Assembly: GCF_003073045.1 (NCBI RefSeq) | Contig: NC_037590.1 | Location: 5,792,016 to 5,856,015, forward strand | Direction: 5' to 3' | Length of the DNA stretch: 64,000 bases | From: Pomacea canaliculata | Taxonomy: Eukaryota > Mollusca > Gastropoda > Architaenioglossa > Ampullariidae | Shown: positions 34,908-44,699 of the stretch, one piece after another | How the letters are laid out: every line of letters starts with the position of its first letter | Numbering within the stretch: position 1 is the stretch's first letter | Notes under the pieces: generated by a model | The model's database searches: none | The model's input: only the letters and a program-made list of their open reading frames with translations | Told to the model about the DNA's origin: nothing | Translations under genes and position numbers: made by a program

Positions 34908-35042
34908 GCATTGCCCAACAGAAACTGCTCCTCTTCCTGTTCAGGGTGATGAGACAATAAGCTGCTTTGACTTTCATCCGGCATATACTCCTCTGTGTGA
35001 CTCGGAACTTGGCGTCTTCCATAAGTGGAAGTTTCCGTATCT
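34908..35042 (-). other. Candidate orphan exon, acidic
   Basis: On the minus strand a good acceptor (TTATTTATTTCAG) at 35043 precedes a frame that reads DTETSTYGRRQVPSHTEEYM and continues acidic and serine/glutamine-rich to about 34910. It lies between the candidate first exon (37014) and the start of receptor D. It has coding-like composition, but I found no second copy near receptor F and no domain. It could be an alternative exon or chance. Confidence 0.2.
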
Positions 35043-35332
35043 CTGAAATAAATAAATAACCAATGTCCTACATTAGTTACAGGGTTAAGCTTACTTCTGT
35101 TTCTTTCTTATTCATAGAAAGATGGGAAACTACAAATTATTCTGTACCAGTATACTATCGTCATCATGTTGCTATAACTTTTTGCCACAGTTCACAGTTT
35201 TTAAAAGAATAGATACAAATTTGAGCCGAATGTGTTGGAGTATTATTTATGAAGCATTTGTTTAAGTTACAGTGGCATTGAGAGTCCTATAGATAGCATT
35301 AACAGGTAGCAGTAAACAGAAGTAACGAAATT

Positions 35333-35378
35333 CGGACGACGACGACGAGGATGACGACGAGGATGACGACGACGACTT
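35333..35378. repeat. (GAC/GAG)n microsatellite
   Basis: Imperfect run of GAC and GAGGAT trinucleotides. Confidence 0.8.
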
Positions 35379-35399
35379 GGGACTAAAAAGATAACACTG

Positions 35400-36713
35400 T
35401 TATGAAAAAAAAGAGAGCAAAACTTCGAGATTTCAAAAGATGTATTTTCATCAAACGTTCCGTGAGCCTTTCTTATAGTTGTTGTTTGCAGTATAACCCA
35501 TTGTGTAGCCTTATTTCAATCGTCTTTATGTGGGTTATGGTGTCGTGACTTTATGAACAATGTGGAGTGGGTGGCAGGCTCTTGCACAGAAAGTGTTCTG
35601 ATAGAAAATGGTGCCAAGTATATCTTTGAAGCTGTTAGCTGATATTTACATAGGAAATAATATTTTAATCATAACTAATTATAAATTATGTCAATTTCCT
35701 GTTTTTTAACATCTCAAGACGCAAAGAAGTTTCTAAGGTCTGTGAATCATTCACAGGTGTTATTTTTACACAGCCGCTAGTTTGCGCACCTTAGCTCTAG
35801 ACAGAATATAACTGAGATATTATCTTGTAAATTAATATTTCAGGTTTATTTTTCTAACAGGAAAAAATAGTACTGGTGGGTCTAACTGAAAAGTTAGAAG
35901 ACAGTGCGACTGCCAACACGCAGAAGAAGCATAAACAAACACCTAATTTAAGAGGGTACCAATGACAGAAAGAAAAAGGGGGTGAGACAGCGACAGAGAT
36001 GTAGAGAGAGAAAGAGAGAAGGAATGGGAAACAATAAGCAATAAAATTGACAGAAGAAAGGAAGAAAGGATGTGCCAGAGATTTAGTTGCGTGGCTGTTG
36101 GCACCACAACAACTTTTATCATCCATTTCACTCAAAACTTAGTGCCTCAGTTGCCAGCTGTCAACCTGCCAGTCGCTCGTGAATAAGCTTGCCTCAAAGG
36201 AAGCCATCAATTGATAGTTGGACTCTAACACCACGCCAGGTAAAGAAAGTGGCAGAGAATAGCTCTGGCGAAACCCCACCTAGTACATAAAAGTATACAA
36301 AACATCAGTGAGTCCAATGCATGAAAGAAGGGGAAGAATAAGTGTGTACCTTGTCAGCGAGCCAGGGAGAATCTCTGGCAGTGGAGGTGTGTGTTTGGCC
36401 AGCACTCAAGTCACTCCATGTAACGTGCGTCAGTCCCGTATTCACGTTGGTCACGTGATGAATAATATTTCAGGAGTTCAATACTGTTTACACACGTCTG
36501 TTAGAAAGAAAAAAAAAACTTGCCAAACTTGGCATTACATATCTGATAGGAGAAGAAGACTTTCTGTCCCCTCCCTTCACTCTCTTTATGTGGTTGAGCT
36601 TAAAAACGTTGCAAAAATTTCACGTTTGTATAATCTGTATCAATATTACTATACAGCAGGTCAATCTGTACTTATCAACTTTGTGATATCATAGGATATG
36701 GGATAGGCAGCGC
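35400..36713. other. Intergenic, no gene recognised
   Basis: Contains an A/G-rich low-complexity stretch at about 35970-36070. A plus-strand frame at 36308-36694 has no domain, and nothing supports it as coding. Confidence 0.35.
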
Positions 36714-37013
36714 AATCTGACAAGCAAAAAGAGAAGAGACACTTTGTTGAAACCTTTAAATTTGCGATTGTCTACGTCGTCTAATAGGCTAATTGCAAGA
36801 TACTCCCCCTGCCCTCATATTCCATTTTGTCCAGGATACACGCCTACAAACAGCACCACACATAAAAAGGTTACAGTAAAGTCTGTTAAATACTGGTCTC
36901 TACTCAATTCATGAAATGCTCTTTCTGAAAGTCATCAGCGGGAAAAGGAGACTTCCAGGGCATTAATATGTCGTAAAGCCACCGAAAATAGTGAAAACTG
37001 GTGAGAGACTTAC

Positions 37014-37050
37014 CTGTAACACCTTGCTGAGTCGCCGTCCTTTCATTTAC
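37014..37050 (-). other. Candidate first exon of receptor D with strong splice donor
   Basis: On the minus strand this reads GGCGACTCAGCAAGGTGTTA followed by CAG|GTAAGTCTCTCACC, a consensus donor. The same sequence with the same donor stands upstream of receptor F (51204-51240). Conservation of the donor and about 25 exonic bases in otherwise diverged DNA supports a real exon, most simply a 5' UTR exon of the receptor. In the F copy it starts with ATGGCGACTCAG; here that ATG is ACG, so it is unlikely to encode protein. Confidence 0.45.
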
Positions 37051-37206
37051 TCACTGAAATGAGAGGCTTGAGCGGAAAAAAACTCCGACACCAATGTCTA
37101 GTTTTTATTAACTGAAAGCCTTATAGTAAGACGGGCACTGATGTCTAAGTAAGTCACCTGCTTGTGAAAATTGTCCTGTTTGAGTTTGTCAGGTGACATG
37201 ACCACA

Positions 37207-37218
37207 GAATACTCGCTG
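37207..37218. promoter_or_regulatory. GAATACTCGCTG motif (receptor D side)
   Basis: A variant of the GAATATTCGCTA motif, found about 160 bp upstream of the candidate first exon. Other copies are at 40785, 51409 and 52914. The core is close to a two-unit heat-shock-factor site (GAAnnTTC), though here the TTC is CTC. Confidence 0.4.
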
Positions 37219-37290
37219 CTTAAATGTTTACATAGTTCCTTAGCAACAGCGGGACCTCTGGCCTAGTTACCGTCCATGACCACAGAATAC

Positions 37291-38580
37291 AGATACACCT
37301 TTATTCATCCTTTTCAGGAAATTATTTATCTGTCATGCTACTATTAAATCAGACATTACAGGACAATTTAAGTAGGACATTAAATACTAACATAAATTTA
37401 AAAAATAGAAAGACCGGGCTTTCCGGGAACGGACGCCACTAGCGAGAGAACTAACTCAACTGCGTGTCCCAGTCACGATTTGGTTGTGTCTGTGGATTGC
37501 CATCGGAATAAAAGTTCAGATAGTGTGTGGTTCTAGCAAAGTGAGAATGTCTCCTTCGCCATTTTATCTTTCTTTGAATCTTTAGACGAAAATGAAAACT
37601 CGTGAGCAAATCTGTTCCTTCTCCCATATTTTAGAGATTCATATCAATGTTTATTCCTCCAATTAAGCCCGAGGCGTTTTAATGCCTTCAAATCGCAGGA
37701 TCCGAGTCGGACATAGGCTTCCACATAGACTTCATACAAAACATCATTTTTGAAAGCACGATTTAATCAGGGAGGAGAGAGTACTTGTAGACACATAGAG
37801 AGCTTGTCTTGGGAGCAAACCTAACATACGGGTACCTGACGGTCAGGCAGTACCCAGGAAAACGTAAAGGCAGTGGAAGGAGCGGGATGTATTAGACACA
37901 ATAAACCAGTTCAGTTCGCGGCTCCAACAGACTGACCTCCAACAACTAACCCCTTATGCTTTTACCAGTCGTTGGCTGGCTGAAGATATTTTGTGCCGAG
38001 CCAGCAACAAAATCATGACCTTGGGAAGTTTAACAGTTGACACGTGCCGACAAGTGCTTCACACGGGATGGTTGCGACTTCATTGATAGACCTCTTCTTT
38101 ACGTGCCGCTACGGGGTCATTACGTTGATGCCATCCACACACCAGACAGCCAGAACATACACAAGAGCACACACACACACGCACACGCACACACAAACAA
38201 ACAGCTATCAACAGCTTGTGATGACAAAGTAATTAATGCTTCTATCATCTACAGGCCGGAAACGTACTTGGCATTAGTGTAATCCTACAATCAGTTTCCT
38301 GCACTCACTAACAGCAAACCTGCTGACAAGGTGGTAACCCTGATTTGACTAACAACCAAACGATTTCGCAGGATGCTGACTAAGACGAAAGACACCAAGC
38401 TTTAGAGCATAAGACAAAAGAAGTGACTAAGATATGGACAGCATGCGATTGTTTGTGCTTCTAGTTCTTCCAGAGAACATTTCTTGAACGTAGATCAGGG
38501 TTCTAGTCGCTCCTTGAAGTAAATCTCTCTCGCACAAAGCTCGAAGCTTAATAATAGCCACTAAGACTAAAGCGATTAGG
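37291..38580. other. Intergenic, no gene recognised
   Basis: Spacer between the receptor D upstream block and the small gene. A (CA)n run lies at about 38165-38200. No coding exon seen. Confidence 0.35.
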
Positions 38581-38709
38581 AAAGACGCGAGCGATTATCG
38601 ACGGAATTTACTTGGCAGTTGCTGCAGTTGACAGAAGACGTTGTCTCTACTAACGGAGGTCGAGTTCAGATCCTACATACTTCCAGAGGCGACACCAGTC
38701 AAGGTGGGA

Positions 38710-39120
38710 ATGGCTGTCACAGATGTTGTGAGGAAAGTTTTCATCTTTTTCTACACACTAACAGTGGGGCTAGCGGTGGAGTTAGTTAAACTACTGACAG
38801 TATTTGTGATCATCGCTGTCGTGGTGTTGACGTGGCTGGTGGTCGCGGCGTTCACCGTGTGGCAGACATACGAGCACACACACAACGCCGCCCTGACGGT
38901 GCTCGCGGGTTGTAGGGCTGTTGCTGGTGGATATGTTGTTGTCGTCCTTCTTCGGCGTCTGGCTCGTGGCGTCGTCGGGTCTCCACCAACGTCATCGACT
39001 GATGTGTTACAGTTGTTGCTGCCTACAAGGTCATCAAGGGCTGAAGTGAGGTCGTCTCGTCAGTCGACGATCTCCGGCACAAAGGTTAAAAACAATGGAG
39101 TGTCTAAGAAACGAGTTTAG
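38710..39120 (+). CDS. Small orphan multipass membrane protein, copy 1
   Basis: The ATG at 38710 gives 136 residues; the same ATG context (GTGAGAATG/GTGGGAATG) is kept in all three copies, which fixes the start. Residues 8-50 are strongly hydrophobic and broken only by E24 and K27, so they may form two helices. WQTYEHTHN links them to another helix (61-81, LTVLAGCRAVAGGYVVVVLL). A basic patch follows (RRLARG), then a Ser/Thr-rich polar tail with SSTDVLQLLLP and SSRQST, ending VSKKRV. I recognise no family. It is the only copy besides 53218 with the complete tail. It stands head to head with receptor D. About 800 bp of 3' flank is conserved with the other copies. Composition and copy conservation indicate a real gene; function is unknown. 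Confidence 0.65.
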   Translation: MAVTDVVRKVFIFFYTLTVGLAVELVKLLTVFVIIAVVVLTWLVVAAFTVWQTYEHTHNAALTVLAGCRAVAGGYVVVVLLRRLARGVVGSPPTSSTDVLQLLLPTRSSRAEVRSSRQSTISGTKVKNNGVSKKRV

Positions 39121-39820
39121 GTCAGTACTAAGATACATCTGATTTTTTTTGTTTTACCAAAGTAACGCGATCCTGTGATGATGATAAGCGCGCAGCCGCT
39201 TTGTAACTGTAAAAGAAAAGAGTAAACCGTTTAATATAAAGTTTAACGGGTGATCACGTGTTAAAGCTTATATTTTCAGTAGCATGCCATACAGCTTTTT
39301 CTTAGAAATATTTTAGAAGTACTCCTAGTTTATTAATTGACAATTTTAATTGTTCAATTGTTGGTTAGGCATTGCCCACACCAAGAGAATGCTTTGGTGG
39401 ACTGTGGCGTGAATACTGTGATGGTTCAGTGAGTAAGGCAAGCACTGACACTACATGTCATTCCTTTACTTGCGTGCATTCTCCGTCTGCAGACACACTA
39501 GGACGTCTCTTGGCAAGAAACAAGAGTTGGGTATGAATTCAGTGACATCCAGTGACCTGTGACCTCAAGTCAATACATGAACCAGGAACCACATGAAGAG
39601 AAAGACTTTGCAGGCTATTGCAGAAAGATCATAGCGGTTAATATCACAAATAACTGAACGTGTACAAGACTGTGACCAATACAAATAAAAATATTATTGT
39701 TAAATCAACATTTTCATTGTCGTGTTTCATACTTTATTGGTATTGGCCATGGTCTTGAACACTATTACTTATTTCTGAGACCGTATCCAGCTCAAGACGA
39801 CGGATACCCTCGGTGTTTGC
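39121..39820 (+). other. Conserved 3' flank of small gene copy 1
   Basis: Matches the downstream regions of the genes at 41125 and 53218, for example TTTGTAACTGTAAAA, AGTAGCATGC.ATACAGCTTTTTC and CATTCTCCGTCTGCAGACAC. It probably contains the 3' UTR. No separate gene. Confidence 0.5.
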
Positions 39821-39822
39821 CT

Positions 39823-40145
39823 TACAGGTACCGAGATCTTCAATGAAATGAAATGGTATATTGAATGGAATTCACCCAGTAGATATAGTGTTGTGTCCTG
39901 AGGAGAGTAGGAATTATGATTAATATGCACAAATGTTGCATGCAGTTAGGAACACCTAACACACAATACACAGCACTACCTACATTAAATTACACCACAA
40001 AGTACATTTGTCTGTACTCCACACTAGACTGCAATACCTTCACTGCATACTACATGCTACTCACACCATACACTACACTACACACTACACTACACTACAC
40101 TACACTACACTACACTACACTACACTACACTACACTACACTACAC
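39823..40145. repeat. Dispersed repeat with pure (CACTA)n array
   Basis: The block 39823-39960 matches 26740-26900. It is followed by degenerate and then near-perfect CACTA pentamers at about 40066-40145. Frames across it (HYTTLHYTT...) are products of the repeat. Confidence 0.85.
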
Positions 40146-40254
40146 ACACGACACTGTATTACACAATATGGCATCTCATATCACACGGTACTGTTCATCC
40201 TACTCTGCATTACTCCCCACTGCCGTCTGCACAGTGTGTGTGTTAGTGTGTGTG

Positions 40255-40284
40255 AGGGTTAGGGTCAGGGTTAGGGTTAGGGGT
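40255..40284 (+). repeat. Interstitial telomere-like (TTAGGG)n
   Basis: About four and a half units of TTAGGG with one TCAGGG variant, directly after a (GT)n stretch and the CACTA array. TTAGGG is the standard telomere repeat of molluscs and vertebrates. Confidence 0.8.
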
Positions 40285-40484
40285 AAAAAAGATATGTGTT
40301 CTTTGATCTTGGCATCTGTTCATCTGTATGCCTCGGACTTAAGCGTTCAGATGGGGTTTGTCGGAGACACACGACACTCACATTTAGCCATATCCGACAA
40401 GATGTCACAAGATGTCGGCAGGTACGGCAAGAAATGGAAGAGGTGGCTCCATGTGACAAGATTTTATAGGATTCTCTTCATCTT

Positions 40485-40748
40485 TCAGGTCTGCTTGTGT
40501 TGTATAATAATTTCAGTTTTACCCAGGTCAGTTAACCATTCAGCGGGAATTTCTGTATAACTACGACCAAAACAAAACAATAGAAAAAATATAAAGACCA
40601 CACACATGATGTATGGGAATGTATAGAGGTAGAAGAAACCTCTCGCTATACACAAGAGATATTTTTGATAGTGTGAAAAACTTGAATCCTGATCGTACAC
40701 CGGGTACATCTGTCGAGAGGTCATCAGAAATCGCCTGACCTTGAACAT
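40485..40748 (-). CDS. Possible small single-pass membrane protein
   Basis: From ATG at 40748 the frame encodes 87 residues: a basic N-terminus (MFKVRRFLMTSRQMYPVYDQ), one strong hydrophobic segment (about 41-66, FFYLYTFPYIMCVVFIFFLL) and a polar tail ending IIIQHKQT. The second copy at about 52600-52890 aligns over the whole length but is frameshifted. The ORF starts just below a GAATATTCGCTA motif, on the opposite strand to small gene copy 2. It may be a real small gene, an exon of a larger one, or a chance frame in duplicated DNA. No family recognised. Confidence 0.3.
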   Translation of the reverse strand: MFKVRRFLMTSRQMYPVYDQDSSFSHYQKYLLCIARGFFYLYTFPYIMCVVFIFFLLFCFGRSYTEIPAEWLTDLGKTEIIIQHKQT

Positions 40749-40784
40749 GTTCTCTTTTTGACTGTACAAGATGACACTACCATA

Positions 40785-40796
40785 GAATATTCGCTA
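40785..40796. promoter_or_regulatory. GAATATTCGCTA motif (small gene copy 2)
   Basis: Lies 330 bp upstream of the ATG of small gene copy 2, followed by TATATAAATGATAACTTTGTCA and CAGTCGTAGAGTTCGTTAGG. The following (TATATAAA) could act as a TATA box. The same motif plus GTAGAGTTC occurs upstream of the receptor F candidate exon. Confidence 0.45.
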
Positions 40797-41124
40797 TATA
40801 AATGATAACTTTGTCAGTCGTAGAGTTCGTTAGGATAAAGAAAGGTGTACATAAGCTACATAAGCTACCCAGCTAACTCCTCTGAGGACCGTTCGACCTT
40901 GTGTAGATGGAAGGCGGCGATCTACTTCAGCGGGAATTCCGTCTTTCTATTTGTATTTACAGCCACTTAGGATAATGTGATAAGGAAAGACTAGGGCGAG
41001 TATAACAGGAGTTTATTTATCACTTCCTGCTGTTGACACAAGACGTTGTTTCTGTTAACTTTCACAAAGGTCGAGTTCAGATCGTGCATCTTCAGATCGA
41101 GAGGCCAAACCGGTCAGGGTGAGA

Positions 41125-41457
41125 ATGGACGTCGAAGATCTTGCAAGGAAAGTTTTCATATTTTTCTACAGACTAACAGTGGGGCTGGTGGTGGAGTTAG
41201 TTAAACAATCGATGCTAATGGTGATCGTCGCTGTCGCGGTGTTGATGTGCCTGGTTGTCGGGGCCTTGACCGTGTGGCAGACATACGAGCACACACACAA
41301 CGCCGTCCTGACGCTGCTGGTGGGTTGTGGGGCTGTTGCTGGTGGATATGTCGTCATCATCCTTGTTCGGCGTCTGGCTCTTAACCTCTGGCTCGTGGCG
41401 CCTGATCCAAAGTCATCGACTGATGTGTTACAGTTGTTGCTGCCTGAAGGTCATTGA
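41125..41457 (+). CDS. Small orphan multipass membrane protein, copy 2 (shortened tail)
   Basis: The ATG at 41125 gives 110 residues. The hydrophobic core is intact: 8-50, then WQTYEHTHNAVLTLLVGCGA, then the last helix to about 81. The C-terminus stops at LLLPEGH. In the copies at 38710 and 53218 the frame continues for about 30 polar residues ending in KK/RRV. Here the tail codons are still recognisable downstream (GTAAGGTCGTCTCGTCAG...) but out of frame, because one base is missing relative to copy 1 in the codons after LLLP. The membrane part may still be made. Part of segmental duplication unit 1. Confidence 0.6.
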   Translation: MDVEDLARKVFIFFYRLTVGLVVELVKQSMLMVIVAVAVLMCLVVGALTVWQTYEHTHNAVLTLLVGCGAVAGGYVVIILVRRLALNLWLVAPDPKSSTDVLQLLLPEGH

Positions 41458-44323
41458 GTGCTGAAGTAAGGTCGTCTCGTCAGTTGACGACATCTGCAGT
41501 TTCCGGGACAAAGGTCGAGAACAATGGCGTGTCCAAGAAACGAGTTTAGGTCAGTTCTAAGATAAATCTGATTTTTTTTTCATGATAGTAATGCGGTCTT
41601 GTGATGTTATTAAGCGCGTCACCGCTTTGTAACCGTAAAAGAAAAGAGCATTTGATGTAAAAACGAGGAATATAAAGTTCAGCGGGTGATACCGTTGCTC
41701 AGTGGAGACCACGTTTTACAAGCTTATACATGTATTTTTAGTAGCATGTTATACATGTTTGTCATAGAAACATTCTAGAAGTACTGGTAGTTTATAAATT
41801 TACAGTTTTAATTGCTGAACTATTAGTCAGACTTTGCTCAGAGCAAGACAATGCCTTCGTATGCTCTGCCGTGAAAACTGTGACGGTTCAGTGAGTAAGG
41901 CCATCAGTTACACCTCGTCCCATTACTTCACTGTTGTACACTCTCCGTCTGCAGACACATGGGGTTGTCTCCTCAAGGGACTAGGAGCTGAGTATGAATT
42001 CAGTGACATCCAGTGACCCGTGACTCCATCTCGCAGTGACTTCGTCAGTACATTAACCAGGATCACATGAGAGAAAGATTTGCAAGCTATTGCAGAAGGA
42101 TTATAATATCACAAATAACTGAACGTATATAAGACATTGACCATTACAAAAATATTATTGTCTTGTTTCAATGAACATTTTATGCTGAACCTCATACATT
42201 TTTGTACTGATCAGCCTTGAGCACTATGACTTATTTCTGAGAACGTTTACAGCTGAAGACGATGGATACCATCATCGCACACTGTGTTTGCAAATATTTT
42301 TTTTATATATCGCTCCTTGTGTCAGTTAAGAACAGAAAGCGAGTGTTCATAATCCGTATCTGCTTGGGTGCTTTCAATCCCGCGTTGTGCCATTTCGACT
42401 TCTCTCGACAAGAGACCTTGAACTGATCTCCAACAACCCGTAACCGTTGGTCACAACCGAATGCAGTATCGACACGAAGAGCTACAACCTTGCAAAGTGT
42501 TCGAGAGGACAGAATATTTATGTAAAATGCTGCATGCAAAACGAACCCTACGACACGAGGCAACCGTTGATAGCCGTCAACACACGATTATTTTCAGGAA
42601 AAAAATGTTTTTCTGATACATGTTACATACCAATATTTTAAACATCATGATTAAAAGCGCTGAGCAATATAAGTAGGAAAATACAATGTATCTTAATTAT
42701 CATGTGTTGTTAATAATATCCATTGCTTTCTGTTTTTGATTTATATTTTACAATTGTTATTTCACTCGTTTGAGTACCGAAGAGTAAGGAAGATATCGTA
42801 AATGTTGTTTGTTCAGGTTACAATGTTATCATTTCTTTCGTGCAAAATGTATTTATACAATTTAATATGTTCTTTTCCATTTTATCAACATGAGCATTTG
42901 TCAAATGATGGTAAATATATTATTGACAAGTCCGAGGGAATCTTGAAAGTGTATATTTTTCCAATAAGAAACAAACCAATGTGATAAAAAATAAATGATT
43001 TATAGTTAAAAAAAATGTTACCCTTTCAGAACTAATTGTTGCTGAAGTCTTCTAGTCTTCAGAGCAACATTTTTATAAGCGATAGAAACAATCTATACGA
43101 TGATATATATGATATATATAATCATGGCTATCAACCATGCAGGCTTTAAGATATATAAAATATATGATCTTACATGCGTTTTCAATCAGGGCCTTTTTCC
43201 TGTAGACTATATTTCAGCATTTATATGCCGTAGGTTTATTCATTATTTATGTATTATTAACCATCTCTCTCAAATAAAAATTGTTTAAAAAGTGATTAAA
43301 AGAACTGCTAAGTTATGTCTTTATTTATATTCAAGGTGTAAGTACTCAATGTACTCCAGAATGAGCATAAAGGCTCTGTGTCAAACAAACTGCAATCAAA
43401 TAAAAATAATATGTAAAATATAGAAAACAAGATAAATACCAAAAAAGTTGTATAACAAAATAACCTGTGACATTGTAAAAGTACTTAGGCAAAGGATTTA
43501 TTCTGTCTTTATTTGAAGCCATTTTTTATTTTAGACAATTTATCCAGTAAAAGTATGTTTTTGTACATAAGGGATAATGATCTAAATACGAGTTTTATTT
43601 AATATAATTTAAGTAAAATTGTTGATCCTGATAGTGAGACTGTTGAAGCCGAGGAGTTTTTTTTAACATAGGATTTCTCGAACGGTTTTAGTGTCACGTA
43701 TACCTGTGTTTTACCTGTTTTATTGCGAAGGTATATAACGCGTTCAGGGGAGGCAATGACCTTTACTAAGATAAATTCGGAGTACAGTCCCTTACATTGT
43801 GTTTCGTCTTAGCATCAACATGCAGTTCTTTGTCGATATGCCTAGTCTAATTTTACTGTGTTCTTTAAATAATTCGTTAAATAAAATATTTCCGTAAATT
43901 ACAAATGTGCGTCGTTTCATTTGTTTCTGGATTAAGACTGAAAACTTGTGATATTTTTATTTGTCCCTTATATCTCGGAGAAACTATAGTTCTGGTGCAG
44001 ATCAAGACTTAAACTGAGATATGAATTAATGTGTTGACGATTTATCGATATAAAAATGCTAAGCTTATTTACGTTACATATGCAAATGAGGGTCATAACC
44101 CTTGACAATGACAGCTTGTGTCCAAGAAAGTTTTAAAAGAGAGGTGACTGTGATCATCGAATGCTTTGAGGTTAAATTAGAAAATCTTCAAGTACGCTGA
44201 CAAACGTTTTCCAACTACAAACATGGAATCGTTCATGAATTCATCATTGTTATTGCACCACATGGTATGTTCATATTAATTTCAAAGGCGTATAAAGGTA
44301 GGCTCGGTGAGGGACATAATAGC
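41458..44323. other. Spacer of duplication unit 1
   Basis: AT-rich; the first about 600 bp match the 3' flanks of the other small genes and the rest matches unit 2. No coding domain. Conservation with unit 2 is uniform rather than focused, giving no sign of a hidden exon. Confidence 0.4.
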
Positions 44324-44691
44324 CAGGGTTGTCCATGGGACATATTTTTCTATCCCGTCCCATCCCATCCCATGGCAATTTATGCCTGTCCCATCCCGTC
44401 CCATCCCACGGGATGTTTCCCATGGGATTCCCATGGTATTAACAATCCAATGGACAACACTGAAAACCACTTTTCGGCTTTTGTTCTATAATTCCTGCTA
44501 CTTCACATACAATAGATGATTCAGAGGAAAGATTTAAATCCTTGATGAATGAAATAACAGTAAATTTATTTTGCAATATCAAGTATCGACTACCATGGGA
44601 AATACAAATGTGTGCTGTCCCATCCCATCCCATCCCATGGGACGTTTCCCATGGGATTCCCATGGGATTCCCATTCCTATGGACAACACTG
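44324..44691. mobile_element. Non-autonomous hAT element (MITE), 368 bp
   Basis: The ends are CAGGGTTGTCCATGGG (left) and CCTATGGACAACACTG (right), inverted copies of each other. Exact 8-bp direct repeats ATAATAGC flank it (44316-44323 and 44692-44699). TIRs starting CAG and 8-bp duplications are diagnostic of hAT transposons. The interior is rich in CCCAT/ATGGG palindromes and holds an extra TIR-like end near 44446-44461, suggesting a composite structure. No transposase. The paralogous unit 2 carries the unoccupied site (ATAACAGC at 56242-56249). Confidence 0.9.
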
Positions 44692-44699
44692 ATAATAGC

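Larger units (their letters stand above)
36714..37290. repeat. Paralogous receptor 5' region, copy 1 (matches 50410-51490)
   Basis: Collinear with about 50410-51490 near receptor F: shared strings include TTGCAAGATACTC, ACAAA-AGCACCA, GGTGAGAGACTTACCTGT, ACCTTGCTGAGTCGCC, GAATA.TCGCT and CCTTAGCAACAGCGGGAC. The matching block spans the candidate first exon and promoter motif of the TIR receptors and so marks the duplicated receptor upstream region. Confidence 0.65.

Noticed and set aside
36308-36694. 128-codon plus-strand frame
   Set aside because: No domain, low-complexity Lys/Arg parts and no paralogous copy; most likely chance.
38641-38709. Longer N-terminus for small gene copy 1 starting at TTG
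   Set aside because: Not an ATG, and similarity between the copies begins at the ATG at 38710.
40066-40145. CRISPR-like array or CACTA-superfamily transposon end
   Set aside because: It is an uninterrupted pentamer microsatellite without spacers and without terminal inverted repeats or transposase.
39916-40560. 214-codon plus-strand frame including HYTTLHYTT and RVRVRVRVRG
   Set aside because: It is translated CACTA, GT and TTAGGG repeat sequence; only the DNA repeats are reported.
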